From contig CAVXTQ010000011.1 of assembly GCA_963764675.1 (NCBI GenBank), positions 1 to 64,000 on the forward strand: DNA of 64,000 bases. Direction: 5' to 3'. Numbering within the stretch: the first letter of the stretch is position 1; each line of letters opens with the position of its first letter. The notes under the pieces are model-generated. The model did no database searches. It saw only the letters and a list, made by a program, of their open reading frames with translations, and was not told the DNA's origin. Origin of the DNA: Acidiferrum sp963764675 (GTDB lineage Bacteria; Acidobacteriota; Terriglobia; Acidiferrales; UBA7541). The translations under genes were made by a program, and so were the position numbers. Below, one piece after another: positions 44,441-53,064 of the stretch.

Positions 44441-44840
44441 CTGACACTTCCTTGAAGGGCGGAACGGGAAACGTAACATAGGTGAAAAAGGAGGCAATCA
44501 GGTGAATGCTGTAGCCGCCGATGTTCGACCCCGTCCAAGTCCCTAGAGTCATCGCAGAAGAAATAGACAAACTAGATTGAGTGGTGCACTTCGATTTTTC
44601 GTTCCCACAGCTAAAGCAGGGCAATGGGCACTTCCTTGTTCATTCCCTAGCGATTCGCAGAGTGTCGGCAAAACCCGACACAGTGTCGTCCTGGCCTTTC
44701 ACTAATCTATTCAGCCCGGCGCCTTAGTGGCGTCGCTAGAGGACTTCGAGTTGGAGCAGAAGCTGCTAACTCCCGACAGTACGCGAGGAGAATCTTGCAG
44801 AGAGCCCGCGATACGTTCGAACCCCGAGTGAACAACAACC
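44441..44840. other. Intergenic stretch, no gene seen
   Basis: No coding sequence or recognisable regulatory site could be supported here. Confidence 0.4.
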
Positions 44841-45083
44841 ATGAGCGATGAGCAAGTAAAGTACCCGCACTGGCAGGGATTATACGAGGCAGCAGTCTCA
44901 GAATCTCGTTTGCCAGAACTGCCTGAGAAAATTCACGCAGCCGAACAGGCAATCTTCGAACGGCTACAGAACCTGGCACACGACTCGGGCTACGAAGCGG
45001 AGCGGCAGGCGATAGCTAACGCCCTCTCTGTGCTGCGTACTTTGCAGCGCGAGAAATTGTCGTTTCCTGATTGGGACGTATAG
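44841..45083 (+). CDS. Conserved small helical protein (paralogue of 29175 and 55266)
   Basis: An 80-residue protein, MSDEQVKYPHWQGLYEAAVS..., with the pattern W-x3-Y-x-A-x3-E then HAAEQAIFERLQNLA and ERQAIANALSVLRTL. This is the same helical domain as the C-terminus of the 29175 product. No membrane segment or catalytic motif is seen. It probably folds as a short helical bundle; the function is unknown. Confidence 0.7.
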   Translation: MSDEQVKYPHWQGLYEAAVSESRLPELPEKIHAAEQAIFERLQNLAHDSGYEAERQAIANALSVLRTLQREKLSFPDWDV

Positions 45084-45219
45084 AAGCCCGGTCCTGCCGA
45101 GCCGGCTTAATGCATGTCCTGCCGCCTGCACTGGTTTGCTGACAGCAGCCATTTAGTGACGTTCCGTAGTCTAATTCTCAGGACATGTCGTCCCCCCTCG
45201 CCCTGCCCTGGAAGAGGCC

Positions 45220-45648
45220 GTGGCACGCATTGACATTAAGCTGCGAGGCGGCGGAAGGACCGTCCTGGTGGTGGACGACAACCCAGGAATACGTCAGGCC
45301 GTGTGTCGGGCTTTTCTGTCCGATGGTTTCGGTGTTTGCGGTGAAGCCGCCAACGGGCAAGAAGCGATCAATCTATGCAAGCAGCTCAAACCCGACCTGA
45401 TCATTTTAGACCTTTCCATGCCCGTGATGAATGGTTTGCAGGCAGCGTCGCAGTTACGCAAACTTGTGCCTAAAACTCCGATCATCCTCTTGACGATGTA
45501 TGGCAGCGCACTCAAGCAAGATCAAGTTGAGGCAATCGGGGTGGACTTGGTGCTGTCTAAGACGGAACCGCTTTCTGACATCATCAATAAGGCGCACACA
45601 TTGTTGAGGGCGAGGCCGTCTAATCTCACTCAAGGTGCGTCAGGATAA
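45220..45648 (+). CDS. Single-domain response regulator
   Basis: A 142-residue receiver protein with start GTG 45220 (GGAAGAGG upstream). Acidic pocket VVDDNPG, phosphoacceptor PDLIILDLSMPVMNG, switch residue region LLTMYGS and conserved lysine in LVLSKTEPL. There is no output domain, so it acts by protein-protein contact or in a phosphorelay. The nearest kinase gene is at 31104; pairing cannot be inferred. Confidence 0.88.
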   Translation: MARIDIKLRGGGRTVLVVDDNPGIRQAVCRAFLSDGFGVCGEAANGQEAINLCKQLKPDLIILDLSMPVMNGLQAASQLRKLVPKTPIILLTMYGSALKQDQVEAIGVDLVLSKTEPLSDIINKAHTLLRARPSNLTQGASG

Positions 45649-46019
45649 GATTCAGCTCGCCGCTCTTTTCGTCCGATAACCTCAAGTCGTAGAACTTACC
45701 TAGCTCACTTGCAAAAGAATGAAAAACCAGCTTTTGTTATCGCAGGAACAAAAGGTATGAGTGCTCATCGATAGAAGCGTTTTATCAGGACATTGGAGCA
45801 CGACAATCGGGCGATTTGGACAATTCGGAACCTGAGGACGGAGCGTCCGGCACTGAACATTTTGGAACAAGTATACAATCCAGCCAGCAGACGATTTGCG
45901 TTGCCGTCCGACTGTGGGACAGTGTTCTCTACCGGTCACAACAGAAAGATGTCGTCAAGATTGGTGGCCGCGAACGTCGTTACGCTGGCAACAAGGACCG
46001 TTAAGACCGGACTCATCCC
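45649..46019. other. Intergenic stretch, no gene seen
   Basis: Short overlapping frames occur but none has a domain or ribosome binding site. Confidence 0.4.
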
Positions 46020-46262
46020 TTAGCGATCTCCAGCGCAGCAGTCGTTGCAGACTCGGCCTTGCAACCCTTCGATACCCTCTTTGGCGATGATTGGAACCAT
46101 GATGATGGCTGCGATAGGATCAGCCCACCAGAAACCGTAGAGTGTGTTCAGTAGCAATCCTCCGAGCAGGATCGCCGATAGGTAGGCGCAAAACTCCGCT
46201 TGCTTGGCGTCAGCATGCATGGCGGCACTTCCAAGTGTGCGGCCTACACTTCGCTTAGTGAC
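46020..46262 (-). pseudogene. C-terminal fragment of a cation diffusion facilitator gene, cut by the IS3 cluster
   Basis: The minus strand reads RPVTKRSVGRTLGSAAMHAD then AKQAEFCAYLSAILLGGLLL, WWADPIAAIIMVPIIAKEG and a cysteine-rich end (RVCNDCCAGD). This is the last two helices of a CDF-type transporter, related to 20156-20791. Coding similarity ends at about 46262, where the IS3 cluster begins. The N-terminal half is not found on the far side of the cluster (48970 onward), so it was deleted as well as interrupted. Confidence 0.75.
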
Positions 46263-46274
46263 CGGCCTGATTTG

Positions 46275-46496
46275 TTAGTCCACGAGAAGTGAGAGTTTTT
46301 ATATCACAGCCATGGGCTGTGAAGTTGGATTTACCCCCCAGGGGCTACAGGCCGCGGGGGCAGGCGGCCTGTAGCCGAGTGCCGAGTGCGGCCGCTTCGT
46401 GTTGTATTCCACGCGCCAGTTCTCAATCACGATCTGCGCCTCCTTCAGGGAGTAAAAAATCTCTCCGTTCAAGCACTCGTCCCGCAGCTTCCCGTT
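46275..46496 (-). mobile_element. Inverted 3' fragment of an IS3 element
   Basis: The minus strand encodes KLRDECLNGEIFYSLKEAQI, ENWRVEYNTKRPHSALGYRP and PAACSPWGVNPTSQPMAVI, matching the C-terminus of the transposase at 46842-47719. It also retains that element's right terminal repeat (TTAGTCCACGAGAAGTGAGA), which the plus-strand copy has lost. It shows that a second copy once stood here in opposite orientation. Confidence 0.8.
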
Positions 46497-46515
46497 GTGA
46501 CGTGACCGCCTTGAA

Positions 46516-47715
46516 TTAGTCCAGCAGGAGTGAGAGAAAATCACTCTAAAGGAGAGCTGGACATGCCGATGAAGAAACACAAGCCAGAGCAAATCGTGGC
46601 GTTGCTGCGGCAGATTGAAGTAGAAATAGCGAACGGGAAAAGCACAGCACAAGCCTGCAAGGAAGCAGAGATCACGGTTCAAACGTACTACCGCTGGAGA
46701 AAAGAGTTCGGCGGCCTGAAGCTGGATCAAGCGAAACGGATGAAGGGGCTAGAGCGAGAGAACGCGAAGCTGAAGCGTTTAGTCGCGGAGCTGTCGTTGG
46801 AGAAGCAGATCCTGAAGGACGTGGCCTCGGGAAACTTCTGAGCCCTGAGCGGCGGCGTTGTGCGGTAGAGCATGCGCGCGGAAAGTACGAAGTGAGCGAG
46901 CGACATGCCTGCCGGCTGCTGGGGCAGTGGCGGAGGACACAACGCTATGCGGCGATCCCGAGGATCGACGAGGATGCGCTGACCGAAACGATCGTTGCCC
47001 TGGCCAGTGAGTACGGTCGCTACGGATACCGGCGAATTACGGCGCTGGTGCAACGTGCTGGCTGGCGCGTGGGCAAAGATCGGGTACAGCGCATCTGGCG
47101 TCGCGAGGGGTTGAAAGTGCCGCAGAAACAAAAGCCGCGCGGTCGGTTGTGGCTGAACGACGGGTCGTGCGTGCGGCTGCGGCCGGAGCGTGCGAATCAC
47201 GTTTGGAGCTATGACTTCGTGAGCGCGATGACGCATGACGGAAGAACGCTGCGGATGCTGACGCTGATCGATGAATACACGCGGGAGAGCCTGGCCATTC
47301 GTGTAGCGAGAAGGCTCGGGAAGTACGAAGTGATTGAAGCTCTAGCAGATGTGATGCTGTTCCGGGGAATTCCGGAAAACATTCGTTCGGACAATGGCCC
47401 GGAGTTCGTGGCGAAGGAGCTGAGACAGTGGCTGGCGAAGGTGGGCACGGGGACGCTGTACATCGAACCGGGCAGCCCCTGGGAGAACGGCTACTGCGAA
47501 AGCTTCAACGGGAAGCTGCGGGATGAATGCTTGAACGGAGAGATTTTCTACTCACTGAAGGAGGCTCAGATCGTGATCGAAAACTGGCGCGTGGAATACA
47601 ACACGAAGCGGCCGCACTCGGCGCTCGGCTACAGGCCGCCTGCCCCCGCGGCCTGTAGCCCCTGGGGAGCAAATCCGAATCCACAGCCCATGGCTGTTGG
47701 CCGGCCCCGGTATTT
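46516..47715 (+). mobile_element. IS3-family element with altered right end
   Basis: The left terminal repeat is TTAGTCCAGCAGGAGTGAGA. The right end is not the expected inverted copy: after CAGCCCATGGCTG the sequence diverges from the inverted fragment and runs directly into the left repeat of the next element. The right terminus was therefore lost when the second element joined, and this copy should not transpose alone. Confidence 0.7.
46563..46841 (+). CDS. IS3-family OrfA
   Basis: A 92-residue HTH protein from the ATG at 46563 (AAAGGAGAGCTGGAC upstream): MPMKKHKPEQIVALLRQIEV, CKEAEITVQTYYRWRKEFGG, and a coiled-coil tail ERENAKLKRLVAELSLEKQI. It binds element ends; its 3' end leads into the orfB frame. 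Confidence 0.88.
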   Translation: MPMKKHKPEQIVALLRQIEVEIANGKSTAQACKEAEITVQTYYRWRKEFGGLKLDQAKRMKGLERENAKLKRLVAELSLEKQILKDVASGNF

Positions 47716-47719
47716 TTAG
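46842..47719 (+). CDS. IS3-family OrfB transposase
   Basis: An integrase of about 290 residues. Coding similarity begins just after the orfA stop with RRRCAVEHARGKYEVSERHA, upstream of the first start codon (GTG 46892), consistent with synthesis as an OrfAB fusion by -1 frameshifting. The catalytic core has WSYDFVSAMTHDGR, RSDNGPEFVAKEL and WENGYCESFNGKLRDE. The stop TAG lies inside the left repeat of the following element, so the last residues (GRPRYF) are foreign to the original element. Confidence 0.9.
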
Positions 47720-47777
47720 TCCACAGGGAGAGTTAGTTTTCGGCAGAATCTAGACCTGAAAGAAGGGGGATTTTGCC

Positions 47778-48044
47778 GTGAAGCAGAAGCGATTTAGTGT
47801 GGAACAGATCGTAGCAGTCCTGAAGCAAGCCGAAGCGGGAGTACCACTGGCGGAGCTGCTTCGCAGAGTCGGTGTGTCCGAGCAGACCTTCTATCGATGG
47901 AAGAAACAGTATGTGGGGCTGGAAGCGGATCAAGTTCGACAGCTCAAACAACTTCAAGAAGAAAACACCCGATTGAAACAGGTGGTGGCCGACCTGACAC
48001 TCGACAAAGCGATGTTGCAGGATGTGCTTTCAAAAAAATTCTGA
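47778..48044 (+). CDS. IS3-family OrfA (second element)
   Basis: An 88-residue HTH protein, MKQKRFSVEQIVAVLKQAEA, LLRRVGVSEQTFYRWKKQYV, coiled-coil tail QLQEENTRLKQVVADLTLDK. The GTG/ATG start near 47778 follows AGGGGGA. The product belongs to a different subgroup from the OrfA at 46563. Confidence 0.88.
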   Translation: MKQKRFSVEQIVAVLKQAEAGVPLAELLRRVGVSEQTFYRWKKQYVGLEADQVRQLKQLQEENTRLKQVVADLTLDKAMLQDVLSKKF

Positions 48045-48907
48045 AGCCCTCGCGGCGTCGGCAGGTGGTCGAGTACCTGCACGACAACTACCGGGTAAGC
48101 GAGAGGCGGGCCTGTAGAGTTGCCCGGATACATCGAGCGACCTTCCGCTACCGCAGCTACAGGGATCCACGGACCGAGCTGCGGATGCGCATTCGGGAGA
48201 TAGCGCAAACGAGAGTGCGCTACGGATACCGGAAGATTCGTGTGCTGCTGAATCGCGAGGGTTGGAAAGTGGGGAAATACCTGGTGGAACGGATCTACCG
48301 GGAAGAAGGATTAACGCTGCAGCAGCGGCGGAAACGACGCCGACGAGTAGCGGAACACCGGCGAGAGCGTTTCCATCCTACGAGGCCGAACCATGTGTGG
48401 TCGATGGACTTTGTGGCGGATCAGTTGGCGGACGGAAGAAGATTTCGGTCGTTGACGGTGGTGGATATTTACACGCGGGAATGCCTGGCGATTGAATCGG
48501 AGCAGCGGCTGAAGGGCGAGGATGTGGTGCGGGTACTGAACCGGATCAAAAACATCCGTGGAGTTCCGAAGATGATGCACTGTGACAATGGCAGCGAATT
48601 TTCCAGTCAAGTGATGGATCTATGGGCTTATCAGAACGGAGTACGCATGGCGTTCTCCCGCCCTGGGAAACCAACTGATAACGCCTTCGTGGAATCGTTC
48701 AACGGCACGTTTCGAGCGGAATGCCTGAATGCACATTGGTTTACGTCCTTGACGGAAGCTCAGCAGATCGTAGAGACTTGGCGAGGCGAATACAATGAGA
48801 GTCGTCCTCACCGATCTCTGGGGGAGAAGACGCCCAACGAATTCGCCAAGGAAATCGCGGCTAGCCGCGATTTCCTTGGGATGCAAACTGCCGAAAACTC
48901 ACCCTAG
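48045..48907 (+). CDS. IS3-family OrfB transposase (second element)
   Basis: An integrase of about 287 residues beginning in homology at KPSRRRQVVEYLHDNYRVSE. HTH_21 (YGYRKIRVLLNREGWKVGKY), catalytic D in VWSMDFVADQL, D in MHCDNGSEFSSQ and E in DNAFVESFNGTFRAE. The frame is open through the end of orfA, as expected for a frameshift-made OrfAB. The C-terminus KTPNEFAKEIAASRDFLG ends at 48907. Intact. Confidence 0.92.
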
Positions 48908-48969
48908 GGTTGGTCTGAAAAAGCCGGGCCGATCACTGTGGTATAAAACTCTCACTTCTCCTGGACTAA

Positions 48970-49281
48970 CAAATCGGGCACCTCAGTTCTCCATGGGTTG
49001 TTTGTGACTTCGGGTTTCATTACCGGCCCTCCTGGCGCTCGATGTATTCCTTGACGGCCTGACGAATCACCCAGCTAACGATCCTAAAAAGGAGCGACCC
49101 GGGATCAAGGGCCGCTCGTGGGGGTATTATTGAGAGAGGAGACAACTCAATCTCAAGAAGTCTGCGTCCACGCCCGCCTGTAATGCTGTTCCTTTTGGGA
49201 CACTTTTGGTCAGTTTGAAATTTGGTACAACGGTAGGTGAAAAATGTACCGATTTGGAACATTTTAGGACACTCTAACGAA
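48970..49281. other. Intergenic stretch with a minus-strand terminator-like hairpin
   Basis: No supported gene. The hairpin at 49090-49118 is listed separately. Confidence 0.4.
49085..49118 (-). terminator. Possible rho-independent terminator (minus strand)
   Basis: Read on the minus strand: GAGCGGCCC, loop TTGATCC, CGGGTCGCTC, followed by CTTTTT. The stem is GC-rich with one mismatch. It would stop transcription coming leftward from the Crp/Fnr gene at 49460. Confidence 0.45.
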
Positions 49282-49473
49282 ATGAAAATCGGAGACTTGA
49301 CTAGAAAACAGTCATCTTCTGTCCCTTGCCCAACGTGCGGTGTTGCTGCCGGTCAGCGTTGTGTACTCCAGGCAGGTGGCCTGCGCCTTGAACCGCACAC
49401 GGACCGGAAGCTTTCTGCGGCTGAGGCGATTGAACGGAAAAACAAAATTCTGCAGGGTCCTAGAGGTCGATAA
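49282..49473 (+). CDS. Small cysteine-containing hypothetical protein
   Basis: A 63-residue protein from the ATG at 49282 (MKIGDLTRKQSSS). It has PCPTCGVAAGQRCVLQAGGL and PHTDRKLSAAEAIERK, a CxxC-x7-C and PHxDR pattern seen in small phage- and actinobacterial-type zinc-finger proteins. Metal binding is plausible. Its 3' end overlaps the convergent Crp/Fnr gene by 14 bp. Function unknown. Confidence 0.6.
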   Translation: MKIGDLTRKQSSSVPCPTCGVAAGQRCVLQAGGLRLEPHTDRKLSAAEAIERKNKILQGPRGR

Positions 49474-50251
49474 ATCCGCTTCCGACCAACAATTCCGGTA
49501 TGGCTAGTGGTAAGCCGTTGTTTCCAACAGTTATCCGGGAAGAACGCCGCTTTCCGCTAAGCGCGAAAGTGACAACATTTAGGAGGGAATTATGGACCCG
49601 AAGTCCGCCTTCGTAATGAATGAATCCCAGTCTCTTGAATTTGTTCATAAACAGATTGACTCGGGAGCGTGTGGTGCCGATCATTTCCGCCAGCGTCTCT
49701 TGCGATACTTTGGGAATGATGCTCTGCGGCTCGTCGTTCTTGCCATAGCGGGCTAGTAAGAGAAGCGTGCGAGCCAGGCGTTTTTCGGTTGAGTTGAAGA
49801 GTTGGTCGATTAAATCCTCTTCCACTCGGATATTCCTGGAAAGCATGTAAGCGATGAATCTGTCGGAAAGTTCATGTTCGGCGTGGAGCACGCGAATCAT
49901 CTCGTCCTTATCAATCACGAGCATGGTGGTCGGTACGGTAGTGGTGGCTGAGCCCATGCGAAGAGGCTGGCCCGCAAGACATCCTTCGCCAAGAAAATCC
50001 CCTGGCTTGAGAACGGCTACGACCGCTTCTTTGCCCGTTTCATTCACGACGGAAAGCTTGACGCCGCCCTGTTGAATATACATGACATGCCCGGCGGCAT
50101 CACCTTGCGCGAAGATAGTCACTTTTTTCTGAAATTCGACAATCTTTCTCGCTACACCGGCCGAATCGAGAAAAGCTTGAACATCGAAAGCGGGCTTCTG
50201 CTTAAGTTCTATTTTGGATTTAACCTTGTTTGAGCCGGCGAATGCTTGCAT
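49460..50251 (-). CDS. Crp/Fnr-family transcription regulator
   Basis: A 263-residue protein. The cyclic-nucleotide-binding domain (~25-140) shows KKVTIFAQGDAAGHVMYIQQ, GGVKLSVVNETGKEAVVAVL and FLGEGCLAGQPLR. The C-terminal winged helix is SQETLAEMIGTTRSRVNLFM then NKFKRLGFIHYEG. There is no FNR-type cysteine cluster. It differs from the Crp/Fnr protein at 37561, which it resembles only at the family level. The ATG at 50251 is preceded by TAAAAAGGTGGTG. Confidence 0.88.
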   Translation of the reverse strand: MQAFAGSNKVKSKIELKQKPAFDVQAFLDSAGVARKIVEFQKKVTIFAQGDAAGHVMYIQQGGVKLSVVNETGKEAVVAVLKPGDFLGEGCLAGQPLRMGSATTTVPTTMLVIDKDEMIRVLHAEHELSDRFIAYMLSRNIRVEEDLIDQLFNSTEKRLARTLLLLARYGKNDEPQSIIPKVSQETLAEMIGTTRSRVNLFMNKFKRLGFIHYEGGLRVHNSLLNVVTFALSGKRRSSRITVGNNGLPLAIPELLVGSGFIDL

Positions 50252-50370
50252 AAGTACACCACCTTTTTACAGGTTGCACTCGTATATCATTTGAGTCAAG
50301 CGTCCTTGATTGGTTAGCAGCGATCTAGCGATTCGCGGCTTTGCGAATCGTGTTCCCCCAATAAGTGGTA

Positions 50371-50577
50371 CTACTTGTTTGAAAGCTCACCCTTGAAATG
50401 ACTTTCAACATCGTCACGGCTAGGCGGGTTTCTTGCTTTGTTCAATACGACTGAATAGACGACCTCATGACCCTCAAGCTGTGCGGTTATAAATACCAGG
50501 TCTTCCGGCAGTTCTTGATAGGTGAATTTCACTTTTCTGCTGGATTCAAATGTTTTGATCCACTCTTCGTCTGGCAT
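50371..50577 (-). CDS. Conserved small hypothetical protein
   Basis: A 68-residue protein, MPDEEWIKTFESSRKVKFTY then LPEDLVFITAQLEGHEVVYS and VESHFKGELSNK. No family name recognised. It lacks membrane segments and cysteines. A frameshifted copy lies at 28650-28843 with shared 3' flanking sequence, indicating duplication and decay of one copy. The intact reading frame suggests this one is functional. Confidence 0.65.
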   Translation of the reverse strand: MPDEEWIKTFESSRKVKFTYQELPEDLVFITAQLEGHEVVYSVVLNKARNPPSRDDVESHFKGELSNK

Positions 50578-50767
50578 TTTTGTATCTCACCAGCGGAGAT
50601 CAGTGTATGGCGCGAGTATACGTCGGACCTGGCAACGTCGGATACGGTATCCGTTACGCGCAGCACGGCAAGAACCTGAGGGATTCGCGAACCTACAGGT
50701 TACGGCCTTTCGCTCGGCCACAATTGCCGAGGCTTCTCCACGTCTCGCTGTTCTCTGCTTTCAGATA

Positions 50768-51016
50768 TCAATCCGAGAATTCATCGGTGCAGCCCGTCGC
50801 GTTTAGCGGCCACTCCCGTCGAGGGTCGAGCCGAAAACTTGATCGGTCGGCAGGAATGACGTTGTGCGTGCGTTGGTCGAACACAACGTACTCGCCCGGA
50901 GACAGTGCAATCAGCTGTTCAATGCGAATATTCGCGGACCCAAGATCGTTCACCGCCTCGAACCAGCGGAAGCTTCCCTCTGGTTTTTTCTTCAGGATGT
51001 CGAACGGAGAATTCAC
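50768..51016 (-). CDS. Conserved small hypothetical protein of acidobacterial type
   Basis: An 82-residue protein from the GTG at 51016, chosen because GGGAGGTATCC precedes it; a longer frame to 51067 lacks such a site. Sequence: MNSPFDILKKKPEGSFRWFE, AVNDLGSANIRIEQLIALSP and GEYVVFDQRTHNVI. The FDILKK...WxEAVxDL...SPGEYVVFDQ pattern recurs in Acidobacteria. The function is unknown. The ribosome binding site has the same GGAGGTATCC core as the one before 29175. Confidence 0.7.
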   Translation of the reverse strand: MNSPFDILKKKPEGSFRWFEAVNDLGSANIRIEQLIALSPGEYVVFDQRTHNVIPADRSSFRLDPRREWPLNATGCTDEFSD

Positions 51017-51308
51017 GGATACCTCCCTTGCTGGATGGTGTTGTAAAGCAAACTGCAGGAGGAACAAAGGTGGTCACGCTTAGAGGAAGACTTGGCGCGG
51101 GAGACGAGCAACTAATCCTAGTGGCTCGGACAATTTGCTGAATGGAGTATGGGCGCCAATTTCGTGAAAGTACAGTCTATTCGGGGGATTCGAGAAACGA
51201 GGAAAACTATCATGGCAATGTCGAGAGGTCTGTGAGAGCTCCAAGACGATCGGCGGATGCATCATTAGCGTATCCCGGACTTGTTGATACGAGTGAAATT
51301 CTCATCGG

Positions 51309-52163
51309 CTATGAAACGCGAAAATGGAGCGGGTCTCTTAGGCTCTGTAATTCCCGGTAATAGTAAATTGAAGTGGGGCGTTTCCCGTTGAACCTCAGCT
51401 TATTTAGAAGCTCTATTTCTTCCTTGGTGGCAGTCCCGCTGAGAGAACTATCACCAAGGAATTCTTTGAACCCCGGCTCTACCTGGGGTTGGTCAGGTCC
51501 CTTTTCAACAAACTCAAATCTCTTAGGATTCCCTGAGGCTATTCTCCGATTTAGCACAATCTCCATACCAAAGGTCGCTAGGTCCACGTCCCAGGATTCA
51601 ATCAGCGGATCCAGGAAGGAAATACAGTTTTCAGGAGACAAGTTGAAGACATCCGTGTCCAAGAACTCAAGGAGAGTAACCCGCATCTGTTCATAGCTTC
51701 GGCCGGTGAGTCTAGCCACCAAGTGGAGCCAGTTTTCACTGTTCAATTCTTCTCTGGCGACTTTCTTGATCACGTCCAAGAGCTTTTGTGTGACGAGGCG
51801 TTCTAGTTCGCCGAAGGGCTGCTTCTCAAGAATCGCCCGTATCTGTTTCGCTTTGTCGGGCACGCACTTACGGAGAATCAATTCTCGAATTTCGTGAAAC
51901 AAGGGCGCTTGTGGATCCCCCAAATGTCTTTTCAATTCTTCCCTACGCTGGAGGTTGGCCAGCTTCGAAAGTCTATCGCTCGGGAGCTTCAAAAACTTTG
52001 CCATTTTCTCATAGATATCGGTCCGTTCAGGCGCAGGGGGTAGTTTCTTGCGAGCCAGCAGCTGGGAAATATAGGACTCGGTTACTTCGGCGGCGTTGGC
52101 CAGATCTTTCTGCTCAAGCCCCAATTCATCCAGTCGCTGTCTAATCACCAGACAAACGTCCAC
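51309..52163 (-). CDS. XRE-type helix-turn-helix protein
   Basis: A 284-residue protein. Residues ~5-65 form an XRE/Cro HTH (IRQRLDELGLEQKDLANAAE, VTESYISQLLARKKLPPAPE). The remaining ~215 residues are helical and unrecognised (PLFHEIRELILRKCVPDKAK, YEQMRVTLLEFLDTDVFNLS); they may sense a ligand or protein. The ATG at 52163 has GAGGGGCATTG upstream. An inverted repeat overlapping its probable promoter (52224-52235) suggests autoregulation. Confidence 0.75.
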   Translation of the reverse strand: MDVCLVIRQRLDELGLEQKDLANAAEVTESYISQLLARKKLPPAPERTDIYEKMAKFLKLPSDRLSKLANLQRREELKRHLGDPQAPLFHEIRELILRKCVPDKAKQIRAILEKQPFGELERLVTQKLLDVIKKVAREELNSENWLHLVARLTGRSYEQMRVTLLEFLDTDVFNLSPENCISFLDPLIESWDVDLATFGMEIVLNRRIASGNPKRFEFVEKGPDQPQVEPGFKEFLGDSSLSGTATKEEIELLNKLRFNGKRPTSIYYYRELQSLRDPLHFRVS

Positions 52164-52206
52164 AATGCCCCTCCACGTGGCTTAACTCGGATCGTTAACT
52201 ACAGAA

Positions 52207-52235
52207 ATAGTCCCAGATTACACTTGACAGGTCAA
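52207..52235 (-). promoter_or_regulatory. Probable promoter and operator of the XRE gene
   Basis: On the minus strand TTGACC (52235-52230) and GACTAT (52212-52207) are separated by 17 bp. The -35 box lies within the inverted repeat TTGACCTGTCAA (52235-52224), a likely operator. The divergent gene at 52341 may share the region. Confidence 0.5.
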
Positions 52236-52340
52236 GTTAATTAACTCACTGTAATCACTGGACTGAGGGAGTCTTCAGAATCTGAACCAATGGTAGTTAT
52301 CTGAATCGCCCCTTTGGCATTGAGAATCAAGGAGAGTGCC

Positions 52341-52661
52341 ATGTTTGCACGCAGAGTTCATATGCATCTGAAGCCCAATAGCGTTGCGGAGTTTACCCAG
52401 AGGCTGGAGAAGGACATCCTTCCCCTGCTTCGAAAACAGAAAGGATTCCAGGACGAAATCACGTTCGTAGGACAGGGCGGGACGGAAGCGTTCGCAATCA
52501 GTTTGTGGGACAAAGCCGAGAATGCCGAGGCTTACAACCGCGGAAACTACCCGGAAGTGACGAAGATCCTCACCACGGTGGTTGACGGAGCTCCTCAAGT
52601 TGAAAACTATGACGTCGCCAACTCGACGTTCCACAAGATCGCCGCTGCCGTAGCGGCTTGA
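52341..52661 (+). CDS. Small antibiotic-biosynthesis-monooxygenase-like (dimeric alpha-beta barrel) protein
   Basis: A 106-residue protein from the ATG at 52341 (AAGGAGAG upstream). The start MFARRVHMHLKPNSVAEFTQ and the following EKDILPLLRKQKGFQDEITF and ISLWDKAENAEAYNRGNYPE match the ABM/EthD-like ferredoxin fold. Such proteins form dimers and act in oxidation, haem handling or stress. No specific ligand is evident. Divergent from the XRE gene. Confidence 0.72.
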   Translation: MFARRVHMHLKPNSVAEFTQRLEKDILPLLRKQKGFQDEITFVGQGGTEAFAISLWDKAENAEAYNRGNYPEVTKILTTVVDGAPQVENYDVANSTFHKIAAAVAA

Positions 52662-52817
52662 AGCTCGCAGGTCCATTCGTTTGGAGGGGCGGTAAGTCCG
52701 CCCCTTCACTTGTCCGGCGAAGGTGAAAGCTGGGTGGAGCAACGAGGTTAGCAATGGTCAGGAAAATCAAACAGTGGGTCCCTATTGACGGAACTCGATG
52801 GAGAAACGAGGTTGCCA

Positions 52818-53027
52818 ATGGTCACGAAAGTCATGGAGTGGGTGTCCATTACGGCGTTGCTCATGGTGGTGTCATGGCGCCCCTTCGCGAGTTACCAAGT
52901 ACCGTTGGACTTTGTGGTTTGTGCGGGCACCGTTTTGGGGATCCTGGCTTTATTCTTTATCAAACACGAAATAGAGACTCACGGTGACATCGGTAACAGA
53001 TTAACCGCGCGAGGCGAGTCACTGTAA
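52818..53027 (+). CDS. Small membrane protein
   Basis: A 69-residue protein from the ATG at 52818 (MVTKVMEWVSITALLMVVSW), with GAGGTTGCCA upstream. Two hydrophobic helices (WVSITALLMVVSW; LDFVVCAGTVLGILALFFI) and a polar tail. Just upstream, a second similar stretch (GAGGTTAGCAATGGTCAGGA at 52743) looks like a partial duplication of the start region. Function unknown. Confidence 0.55.
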   Translation: MVTKVMEWVSITALLMVVSWRPFASYQVPLDFVVCAGTVLGILALFFIKHEIETHGDIGNRLTARGESL

Positions 53028-53064
53028 CTGCGAGCTAGAGAATGGTTCAAGGGAGGCTAGAGAA

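Larger units (their letters stand above)
47716..48969 (+). mobile_element. Second IS3-family element
   Basis: The left terminal repeat TTAGTCCACAGGGAGAGTTA and the right repeat (read inward TTAGTCCAGGAGAAGTGAGA) bound a 1254-bp element with intact orfA and orfB. An alternative inner boundary uses AGTTTTCGGCAG repeats at about 47735 and 48895. Its left end is fused to the preceding element. Confidence 0.7.
46269..48975. mobile_element. Nested IS3-family cluster
   Basis: Outer ends are inverted repeats: GATTTGTTAGTCCACGAGAA at the left and, read inward from the right, GATTTGTTAGTCCAGGAGAA. Inside are three parts: an inverted 3' fragment of an IS3 element (46275-46496), a nearly complete IS3 element of the same type (from 46516) and a second IS3 element (47716-48969). 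The assembly interrupts a CDF transporter gene. Confidence 0.75.

Noticed and set aside
53027..53064. CIRCE operator (TTAGCACTC-N9-GAGTGCTAA) upstream of groES
   Set aside because: Looked for and not found in the 38 bp upstream or in the preceding gene's 3' end.
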